Of a stretch of 5,914 nucleotides of DNA, positions 1-5,646 are shown piece after piece. The position numbers were made by a program, and so were the translations under genes. How positions within the stretch are numbered: the stretch's first letter is position 1; every line of letters begins with the position of its first letter. Below the pieces are notes generated by a model that did no database searches, was not told where the DNA came from, and worked only from the letters and a program-made list of their open reading frames with translations. The stretch covers positions 1-5,914 of the forward strand of contig CAMJRV010000171.1 of the NCBI GenBank assembly GCA_946408315.1. The letters are read 5' to 3'. Source of the DNA: an uncultured Bacillota bacterium (GTDB lineage Bacteria > Bacillota > Clostridia > Peptostreptococcales > Anaerovoracaceae).

Positions 1-1250
1 ATTCTTCCGGAAATGACAGGGAGCTGAAAAATCAGATCAAGCGGTTTCTGTTCCGTGAGCTTCAGCGTCATACGGGAGAAACTCCCGATTGGGGCACGCT
101 GACCGGTGTGAGGCCGGTCAAGCTGGCAGGGGAACTGTTGTTGCGGTATGGCACCGTGGAACGGGCAGAGGAAGCGCTTCTTCAGGAATATTACCTCACG
201 GAGGAAAAGGCCCGGCTCCTGATGGATATCGTCACATATCAGAAGAGGATTTTAAACACAAGTCCGGCGGAGGCGGTGGGCTTGTATGTTGGAATTCCAT
301 TCTGTCCGACCAGATGTGTCTATTGCTCCTTTCCCTCCAACCAGGGAAAAGAACAGGACATTTCATCGTATCTGACGGCGCTGCACCGGGAAATCTCCTA
401 TACCGCGGAGAAGATGAAGGAAAAGGGCTGGTATCCCGAGACGGTCTATATCGGAGGAGGAACTCCCACGACCTTGACGGCAGAACAGTTGGACGAGCTC
501 CTCGGCCATGTCGTGTCGGAGTTTGATCTGACACGTTTGAGAGAATTTACGGTAGAGGCAGGACGGCCGGATACGATCACGTCGGACAAGCTCCGTGTAA
601 TAAAGGAATATGGGGTGCAGCGCATCAGCATCAACCCCCAGTCCATGAACGAGGCGACCCTTGCAGCGATCGGAAGGAAGCACGGCCCGGAAGAGATCGG
701 GGAGGCATTCCGGCTGGCAAGAGAAGCCGGTATTCCGATGATCAACGCCGATGTAATCGCGGGGCTTCCGGGGGAGAACCCGGAGGATTTCGTCCATACG
801 CTGGAACGAGTGCTTGCATTCGCTCCGGAAAACATTACCGTCCATACCCTGGCCCTGAAGCGGGCCTCAAAATTGAAGGAGATAGACGGCGAATACAACT
901 ATAAGCAGGGGAAACAGGTAAGAGCCATGCTTGACCGGGCAAAGGAAATGCTTTCCCGGGCGGGATATGAGCCCTATTATTTATACAGACAGAAGCAGAT
1001 GACAGGAAACTTTGAAAATGTGGGCTATGCCAGGGGAAATACGGCGGGGATCTACAACATCCGCATCATGGAGGAAGCCCAGACTATCATCGCCCTTGGC
1101 GCCGGAGGGATCTCGAAGGCCTACTATCCAGGAGAAAACAGGCTGGAGCGGGTCGCCAACGTTTCCAATTACCAGCTCTATATCGAGCGGCTGGATGAAA
1201 TGCTGCAGAGAAAAGAAGCGAATTTATTTGTAGGAGGCAAAGAATGTTAA
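1..1250 (+). CDS. hemZ: HemZ-type radical SAM protein, coproporphyrinogen dehydrogenase family (5' truncated)
   Basis: The frame is open from base 3 with no stop, and residues upstream of the GTG at 108 (including WGTLTGVRPVKL, a HemZ-like block) are coherent. The gene therefore starts before the window, and GTG 108 is an internal Val codon. About 415 residues are visible; the family is usually near 480-500. The radical-SAM cluster motif CPTRCVYC (Cys codons at 303, 312 and 321; C-x3-C-x2-C) should bind a 4Fe-4S cluster and SAM. It is followed by YIGGGTPTTL, FTVEAGRPD, SINPQSMN and NADVIAGLPGE, all typical of the HemN/HemW/HemZ superfamily. The C-terminal block YYLYRQKQMTGNFENVGYA and the IIALGAG segment separate HemZ from HemW. 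HemZ is annotated as oxygen-independent conversion of coproporphyrinogen III to protoporphyrinogen IX in the cytoplasm, but evidence for that activity is thin, and many clostridia carry hemZ without full haem synthesis. The stop codon overlaps the hisS start by 7 nt. Family assignment is firm; the reaction is uncertain. Confidence 0.93.
   Translation, partial: SSGNDRELKNQIKRFLFRELQRHTGETPDWGTLTGVRPVKLAGELLLRYGTVERAEEALLQEYYLTEEKARLLMDIVTYQKRILNTSPAEAVGLYVGIPFCPTRCVYCSFPSNQGKEQDISSYLTALHREISYTAEKMKEKGWYPETVYIGGGTPTTLTAEQLDELLGHVVSEFDLTRLREFTVEAGRPDTITSDKLRVIKEYGVQRISINPQSMNEATLAAIGRKHGPEEIGEAFRLAREAGIPMINADVIAGLPGENPEDFVHTLERVLAFAPENITVHTLALKRASKLKEIDGEYNYKQGKQVRAMLDRAKEMLSRAGYEPYYLYRQKQMTGNFENVGYARGNTAGIYNIRIMEEAQTIIALGAGGISKAYYPGENRLERVANVSNYQLYIERLDEMLQRKEANLFVGGKEC
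1232..1237 (+). promoter_or_regulatory. Shine-Dalgarno of hisS
   Basis: AGGAGG lies 6 nt before the ATG at 1244. It sits inside the last hemZ codons and fixes the hisS start, which overlaps the hemZ stop (ATGTTAA). The site suggests hisS initiates on its own as well as by coupling to hemZ translation. Confidence 0.85.
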
Positions 1251-2497
1251 CGAACGCACCAAAAGGAACAAAGGACATCCTTCCCAGTCAGGTGTACAAA
1301 TGGCATTATGCGGAGAACGCATTCCGGGAAGCATGCGACAGATATGTGATGAAAGAGATCAGAACTCCGGTTTTTGAACATACGGAACTGTTTGCCAGAG
1401 GAGTAGGCGACACGACGGATATCGTCGAAAAGCAGATGTATACCTTTGAAGATTACGGGAAGAGGAGCATTACCCTGAAACCGGAAGGGACCTCTCCGGT
1501 GGTCCGCGCTTTCGTGGAACACAAGCTTTATGCCGAGGTGCAGCCATCTAAATTTTATTATATCATACCGTGCTTCCGCTATGAAAAGCCCCAGTCGGGA
1601 AGGCTGAGGGAATTCCACCAGATGGGAATCGAAATTTTCGGGACAGACAATATGATGGCAGATGCCGAGGTCATCGGCTTTGCTTCCGACTTTTTAAAAT
1701 CCATGGGCATCGACGATCTGGAGCTCCGCATCAACAGCATCGGCTGCCCGGAATGCAGAGAAACCTACCGGAACGCGCTGAGAGCTTTTCTCGCGGATAA
1801 ATACGATGCTCTGTGCGAAACCTGTAAAGGCCGTTACGACCGGAATCCGATGCGTATCCTCGACTGCAAGTCTCCGGAATGTCAGACTCTCGTCCAGGGC
1901 GCGCCGATGATGCTGGATTATCTCTGCGACGATTGCAAGATCGCCTTTGATGATCTGAAAAAGAACCTGGACGCTATGGAAATCGAGTATATCGTCGATC
2001 CGGGCATCGTAAGAGGGCTGGACTATTATACGAAAACGGCTTTTGAATTCGTTTCCAACAAGATCGGAGCTCAGGGAACGGTGTGCGGCGGAGGCCGTTA
2101 CGACCACCTGATCGAGGTCATCGGAGGCCCGCCGATTCCCGGCGTAGGCTTCGGACTCGGCATCGAGCGGCTGCTCATGATCATGGAGGCGTCGGGATGT
2201 GAAATTCCCGAACCGGCGCAGCTGGACGTCTTCATCGCGGTCATGGGAGAACGGGCGAAGCTCTTCGGACTTTCGCTGATGCGGGAGTTGAGAAATCAAG
2301 GCGTAAAAGCCGAGATGGACAGCCTGGGGAGAAATATAAAGGGTCAGTTCAAATATGCCGACCGGCTTGCGGCAAAGTATACGATCGTAATCGGTGACAA
2401 CGAGCTGGATCAGAGCATGGTCTCTATAAAAAACATGAAAACTTCGGAGCAGAAGCAGGTATCCCTTGGAGATATCCTGAAAGAAATTATACAATAA
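1244..2497 (+). CDS. hisS: Histidine--tRNA ligase (HisRS)
   Basis: Cytoplasmic class II aminoacyl-tRNA synthetase that activates histidine with ATP and charges tRNA-His; it works as a dimer. At 417 residues it has normal bacterial length. The N-terminus has the expected APKGTKDILP. Class II motif 2 is at about residues 107-126 (IIPCFRYEKPQSGRLREFHQ). The histidine-binding motif is at 257-268 (RGLDYYTKTAFE), with the catalytic Arg257. Motif 3 is at 301-311 (VGFGLGIERLL). A C-terminal anticodon-binding domain covers about 325-417. The insertion domain between motif 2 and the histidine motif carries four close cysteine pairs (168/171, 191/194, 208/213, 228/231), a pattern I associate with HisRS of Firmicutes; metal binding is possible but not shown. 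ATG 1244 is supported by AGGAGG 6 nt upstream and by the family N-terminus. aspS, its usual partner in Firmicutes, follows after 150 nt. No frameshift or missing catalytic residue is seen. Confidence 0.98.
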   Translation: MLTNAPKGTKDILPSQVYKWHYAENAFREACDRYVMKEIRTPVFEHTELFARGVGDTTDIVEKQMYTFEDYGKRSITLKPEGTSPVVRAFVEHKLYAEVQPSKFYYIIPCFRYEKPQSGRLREFHQMGIEIFGTDNMMADAEVIGFASDFLKSMGIDDLELRINSIGCPECRETYRNALRAFLADKYDALCETCKGRYDRNPMRILDCKSPECQTLVQGAPMMLDYLCDDCKIAFDDLKKNLDAMEIEYIVDPGIVRGLDYYTKTAFEFVSNKIGAQGTVCGGGRYDHLIEVIGGPPIPGVGFGLGIERLLMIMEASGCEIPEPAQLDVFIAVMGERAKLFGLSLMRELRNQGVKAEMDSLGRNIKGQFKYADRLAAKYTIVIGDNELDQSMVSIKNMKTSEQKQVSLGDILKEIIQ

Positions 2498-2523
2498 TAA
2501 TTAGCGATTAAGTTTGCGCAGAT

Positions 2524-2626
2524 AATTTTTCGTAAGACGCGAAACGGCGAGCAAGCAGGAAGCGCACGTATCTAAATATACGTAAGCGACTGCGAACGAG
2601 CCAGTGACAATGTATTACGGAAAATT
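2524..2626 (+). repeat. Imperfect long inverted repeat in the hisS-aspS gap
   Basis: The outer arms are AATTTTTCGTAA (2524-2535) and TTACGGAAAATT (2615-2626). They are reverse complements with one mismatch in 12 positions. At almost the same centre of symmetry lies a perfect 6-bp stem, ACGTAT (2566-2571) with ATACGT (2578-2583), closed by loop CTAAAT. A further two pairs, 2562-2563 with 2586-2587, lie beyond a 2x2 internal loop. The sequence between the outer arms and this central hairpin pairs poorly. There is no uridine run after a GC-rich stem, so it is not a classic intrinsic terminator, and I see no clear target-site duplication. It may be a dispersed intergenic repeat (small non-autonomous element) or a structured mRNA leader for aspS. 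A search of the host genome for further copies would decide. Confidence 0.6.
2566..2583 (+). other. Central hairpin of the intergenic palindrome
   Basis: A six-base-pair perfect stem with a six-base loop forms the apex of the larger inverted repeat. It is A/T-rich and reads almost the same on both strands, so it could act in RNA or as a DNA palindrome. It is about 65 nt from the aspS start, too far to hide the ribosome binding site directly. Confidence 0.5.
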
Positions 2627-2635
2627 GGCAAGCAA

Positions 2636-2641
2636 GGGAGG
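2636..2641 (+). promoter_or_regulatory. Shine-Dalgarno of aspS
   Basis: GGGAGG is placed 6 nt before ATG 2648 and supports that start over the next in-frame ATG (codon 10, position 2675), which has no such site. No pyrimidine-rich complement (CCTCC-like) occurs in the 150-nt leader, so simple sequestration of this site by upstream sequence is not evident. Confidence 0.8.
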
Positions 2642-2647
2642 ATCAGG

Positions 2648-4417
2648 ATGGAAAACGTATTAAAAAGAACCCATATGTGCGGTGTTTTGACAGGAAAGAA
2701 TATTGATGAGAGGGTAGTGCTCAACGGCTGGATTCAGAAGAGAAGAAACCTGGGCGGCCTGATTTTCTGCGATCTGAGGGATAAGACTGGAATCGTCCAG
2801 ATCGTGTTCAACGATACGATTCCCGAAGAGCTGTTTCAGACGGCGGACAGCCTCAGAAGCGAGTATGTGGTGGGAGTCAAAGGGATTGTCAAGGAGAGAC
2901 AGTCCAAGAATAAGGAGCTTCCTACGGGGGATATCGAGGTCTTTGTAGACGAACTGAAAATTTATTCGGAAGCGGATACTCCGCCGATCTATATTAAAGA
3001 CGACGACGACGTATCGGAAAATCTGAGACTGAAATACCGCTATCTGGATTTGAGAAAACTGAAGATGCAGAGAAATCTCGCCTTCCGTCATCAGATCGCT
3101 CATATTACGAGAGAATATTTCGACAGCGAGGGCTTTACGGAAGTGGAGACTCCGATTCTCTGCAAGCCTACGCCGGAAGGCGCAAGGGACTATCTCGTTC
3201 CGAGCCGCGTAAATCCGGGCCAGTTTTACGCGCTGCCTCAGTCGCCGCAGCTTTTTAAGCAGCTCTTGATGGTCAGCGGTACGGACCGGTATTATCAGAT
3301 TGCAAAGTGCTTCCGGGACGAGGATCTGAGAGCTGACAGACAGCCGGAATTCACCCAGATCGACCTGGAAATGTCCTTCGTCGATGTGGACGACGTCATC
3401 GAAGTGCAGGAGGGTTTCCTGAAGAAGCTCTTCAAAGAGCTCATGAATACCGACATTTCGCTCCCTCTGCCCAGATACCCATATAAAGAGGCGATGGAAC
3501 GGTTCGGCAGCGACAAGCCCGATACCCGTTTCGGCTTTGAACTGAAATCTCTGAATGAAACCGTGAAGGACAGCGAATTTCAGGTATTTGCCAATGCGCT
3601 GGCCGCCGGCGGCGATGTGAGAGGCATCAATATTGAAGGCGCCGCTGAGAAGTTCAGCAGAAAAGACATCGATAAAATGCAGGATGCCATCAAACATTTC
3701 GGGGCAAAGGGTCTCGTGTGGATCAAGATCGGAGAGACCGAGACGACCTCTTCCATCAGCAAGTTCTTTACGCCGGAAAAGATGAAAGAAATCACCGACG
3801 TATTCGGCGGGAAGGCGGGAGATCTGATCCTCATCGTTGCCGACAAGGCGAAGGTGGTCTTCGACAGCCTTGGCTTCCTGCGCAGAGATCTGGCCGGAAA
3901 GCTGGATCTCCTGGATGACAGCCAGTTTAACCTGCTTTGGGTGGTCGACTTCCCGCTCTTTGAGCGTGACGACGAGACGGGGGAATACTCCGCCATGCAC
4001 CATCCGTTTACTTCCCCGAGACTGGAGGACGTTCCCATGCTCGACACCGCTCCGGGAGAGGTAAGGGCGAGAGCCTACGATATCGTTTTGAACGGCGTTG
4101 AACTGGGCGGCGGCAGCATCAGAATCCATGACAGCAATCTGCAGAAGAAGATGTTTGAGGTGCTCGGCATGTCCGATGAAACCGTCAAAAATAAATTTGG
4201 CTTCCTGCTGGAAGCGTTCCGTTATGGGACTCCGCCTCACGGCGGCCTTGCTTACGGCCTGGATCGGCTGGTCATGCTTCTCTCGGGAGAACACAGCATC
4301 AGAGAGGTGATGGCGTTCCCGAAAAACCAGGCTGCAATGGATCTGGTCAGCGAGGCGCCTACCGTCGTTTCGGAAGATCAGCTCGAGGAGCTGGGGATTT
4401 GTGTTAAAGAATCATGA
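2648..4417 (+). CDS. aspS: Aspartate--tRNA ligase (AspRS), bacterial type
   Basis: Cytoplasmic class II synthetase that forms aspartyl-adenylate and transfers aspartate to tRNA-Asp. At 589 residues it matches the bacterial type. An N-terminal OB-fold anticodon-binding domain covers about 1-110 (GWIQKRRNLGGLIF, DLRD). The catalytic core begins near 125 (LRLKYRYLDLR). Motif 1 is around 161-171 (EGFTEVETPIL). The aspartate-specific block PQSPQLFKQLLM is at 197-208. Motif 2 is at 222-235 (FRDEDLRADRQPEF). The bacterial GAD insertion domain spans about 290-420. AMHHPFTSP is at 449-457 and GGGSIRIH at 487-494. Motif 3 is at 535-545 (AYGLDRLVMLL). At the anticodon-loop contact that often reads Asp-Leu or Asp-His, this protein has Asn34-Leu35. 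The Leu favours the form specific for tRNA-Asp over one that also charges tRNA-Asn; that is inference. The stop overlaps the nadD start (ATGA, 4414-4417), implying translational coupling. Confidence 0.98.
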   Translation: MENVLKRTHMCGVLTGKNIDERVVLNGWIQKRRNLGGLIFCDLRDKTGIVQIVFNDTIPEELFQTADSLRSEYVVGVKGIVKERQSKNKELPTGDIEVFVDELKIYSEADTPPIYIKDDDDVSENLRLKYRYLDLRKLKMQRNLAFRHQIAHITREYFDSEGFTEVETPILCKPTPEGARDYLVPSRVNPGQFYALPQSPQLFKQLLMVSGTDRYYQIAKCFRDEDLRADRQPEFTQIDLEMSFVDVDDVIEVQEGFLKKLFKELMNTDISLPLPRYPYKEAMERFGSDKPDTRFGFELKSLNETVKDSEFQVFANALAAGGDVRGINIEGAAEKFSRKDIDKMQDAIKHFGAKGLVWIKIGETETTSSISKFFTPEKMKEITDVFGGKAGDLILIVADKAKVVFDSLGFLRRDLAGKLDLLDDSQFNLLWVVDFPLFERDDETGEYSAMHHPFTSPRLEDVPMLDTAPGEVRARAYDIVLNGVELGGGSIRIHDSNLQKKMFEVLGMSDETVKNKFGFLLEAFRYGTPPHGGLAYGLDRLVMLLSGEHSIREVMAFPKNQAAMDLVSEAPTVVSEDQLEELGICVKES

Positions 4418-5025
4418 AAAGAATTGGAATCATAGGCGGGACCTTTGATCCGGTCCATTACGGTCACCTCATCCTGGCGGAACAGGCCAGGGTTGAGGCT
4501 TCTCTCGACGAGGTGATCTTTATGCCGGCAATGGTCCAGCCATTCAAACTGAATCACAAAACCGCAGGGGGAGACCACCGGTATGCCATGCTTCAGGAAG
4601 CGACTGCCGGGAACCCCCACTTTTCGGTATCCAGAATGGAACTGGATAAGCCGGAAATTTCCTATACGATTCACACATTGAAAGACTGCAAAGCGTCGTT
4701 CGGAGCAGAAGCGGAGCTCTTTTTCATCATCGGTACCGACGCCTTTTTGAATCTTGAAAAATGGTATGCGGCGGAAGACCTGATCGAGGGCTTTTCCTTC
4801 GTCATCGGAACGAGGCCGGGCTATAAGGAACAGGAGCTTGCGTCCCTCATTGAACGGCTCAAAGCGCAATATGATGCGAGTATCATTGAAATCAACAACT
4901 CCGAGGTGGAAATCTCCTCTACCGACATCAAAAACCGGGTCAGGGAAGGGAAGAGTATCAAGTATCTGCTTCCGGAGGGTGTAGAAGAATATATTTACAA
5001 AAACAAGCTGTATATGGTAGTATAG
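4414..5025 (+). CDS. nadD: Nicotinate-nucleotide adenylyltransferase
   Basis: Transfers AMP from ATP to nicotinate mononucleotide, giving deamido-NAD, in cytoplasmic NAD synthesis. The 203-residue length is normal. The nucleotidyltransferase signature GGTFDPVHYGHL is at residues 8-19, with the (H/T)xGH-type motif His15-x-x-His18. GTDAFLNLEKW at 107-117 matches the family block GxDxxxxLxxW. The C-terminal ISSTDIKNR at 168-176 matches ISSTxIR, with Lys in place of the usual Arg. The loop that is PPHK in Bacillus subtilis NadD reads QPFK here (42-45). There is no strong Shine-Dalgarno: ATG 4414 shares ATGA with the aspS stop, so initiation probably depends on coupling. yqeK follows 6 nt after the TAG stop and in the same reading frame. 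The nadD-yqeK-rsfS order is the same as in Bacillus, which supports the call. Confidence 0.96.
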   Translation: MKRIGIIGGTFDPVHYGHLILAEQARVEASLDEVIFMPAMVQPFKLNHKTAGGDHRYAMLQEATAGNPHFSVSRMELDKPEISYTIHTLKDCKASFGAEAELFFIIGTDAFLNLEKWYAAEDLIEGFSFVIGTRPGYKEQELASLIERLKAQYDASIIEINNSEVEISSTDIKNRVREGKSIKYLLPEGVEEYIYKNKLYMVV

Positions 5026-5031
5026 TTTAGT

Positions 5032-5646
5032 ATGCAATGGACGGATAAGAATCGGTTAATTGAATATATCGAAAATCAGATGACGGAAAAACGGCGAAAC
5101 CATACGTATGCGGTGGCGGAAGAAGCGAAGAAGCTTGCACGGCGATACGGAGAGGATCTGGAAAGAGCCGAGCTTGCCGCTCTTTTCCATGACCTTTTTC
5201 GCGGAGTGACGGAAAAGGCGCTCAACGGATATGTCAGACAGCTGGGGCTTCCTTCCTCTTACCTGAACAACGCCAACCTGGCCCACAGTAAAATCGCAGC
5301 ATATCTTATGGAACGGGATTACAAAATAGAGGATCGGGACATGATCAATGCAGTAAGCTTTCATACTACTGGCAGAGCAAATATGTCCCGACTGGAGAAG
5401 ATCATCTACCTCGCCGACGCCATCGAACCCGGCAGAGCCTATCCCGGGATTGAAGAACTGCGGGAACTGGCCTACGAGGACCTGGACAGGGCCTGCCTGA
5501 AATCGCTGGAGCATTCCATCGATTATGTAACGTGCCGGGGCCTTTATCTCGATCAGGATACGGTAAAGGCGAGGGATTACTTGATAGATACGATTGAGCG
5601 ACGCGAAAGCGCCGGTCAGAATGTGAATGAAGGAGAATGGGAATGA
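5032..5646 (+). CDS. yqeK: YqeK family HD-domain phosphohydrolase, probable symmetrical Ap4A hydrolase
   Basis: YqeK proteins of Firmicutes hydrolyse diadenosine tetraphosphate symmetrically to two ADP, limiting this alarmone in the cytoplasm. The 204-residue protein shows the HD metal ligands in order: His24 (RRNHT), His53-Asp54 (LFHDLFRG), His85 (NLAHSKIAAYL), His111 (SFHTTGR) and Asp129 (YLADAIEPGRAYPG). The block HTTGRANMSRLEKIIYLAD is very close to B. subtilis YqeK. Where Bacillus has HDYAK, this protein has HDLFR, so Lys is replaced by Arg. The last ~15 residues (after IDTIERR) are polar and probably disordered. ATG 5032 is the only sensible start: it lies 6 nt after the nadD stop, in the same frame, and no good Shine-Dalgarno precedes it. 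Translation is therefore likely coupled to nadD by re-initiation. The stop overlaps the rsfS start (ATGA). Family call is strong; the substrate is inferred from characterised homologues. Confidence 0.93.
   Translation: MQWTDKNRLIEYIENQMTEKRRNHTYAVAEEAKKLARRYGEDLERAELAALFHDLFRGVTEKALNGYVRQLGLPSSYLNNANLAHSKIAAYLMERDYKIEDRDMINAVSFHTTGRANMSRLEKIIYLADAIEPGRAYPGIEELRELAYEDLDRACLKSLEHSIDYVTCRGLYLDQDTVKARDYLIDTIERRESAGQNVNEGEWE
5630..5635 (+). promoter_or_regulatory. Shine-Dalgarno of rsfS
   Basis: AAGGAG ends 7 nt before ATG 5643 and lies inside the last yqeK codons. It decides the rsfS start, whose ATG overlaps the yqeK TGA stop. Confidence 0.8.

Noticed and set aside
108..110. GTG 108 as the hemZ start
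   Set aside because: The same frame stays open to base 3 and the upstream residues (WGTLTG) are part of a HemZ-like block, so the gene is truncated by the window edge.
89..526. 145-codon + strand open frame at the start of the window
   Set aside because: It overlaps hemZ in another frame, is rich in Gly and Arg without domain features, and the hemZ frame explains the region including its iron-sulfur cysteines.
1694..2494. 266-codon open frame on the - strand opposite hisS
   Set aside because: Shadow of hisS; the sense strand carries all expected HisRS motifs, and the antisense product shows no recognisable domain.
2498..2647. T-box or other tRNA-sensing leader upstream of aspS
   Set aside because: The position is right for one, but the conserved T-box antiterminator sequence and a following terminator are absent.
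2498..2647. A separate promoter for aspS
   Set aside because: GTGACA (2604-2609) resembles a -35 box, but no -10-like hexamer follows at 16-18 nt, and other A/T-rich stretches have no partner at proper spacing.
2610..2663. 17-residue upstream peptide starting at ATG 2610 and overlapping the aspS start
   Set aside because: No Shine-Dalgarno precedes it and the sequence is explained by the palindrome arm and the aspS ribosome binding site.
2999..3010. Four GAC codons in a row (Asp118-121 of AspRS) as a slippage-prone repeat
   Set aside because: Too short to be notable, and an acidic stretch before the VSENLRLKY block fits AspRS.
2660..4294. 544-codon open frame on the - strand opposite aspS
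   Set aside because: It lies wholly antisense to aspS, whose class II motifs are intact. The - strand translation shows no family motif I recognise. Long antisense frames arise from codon bias in the sense gene.
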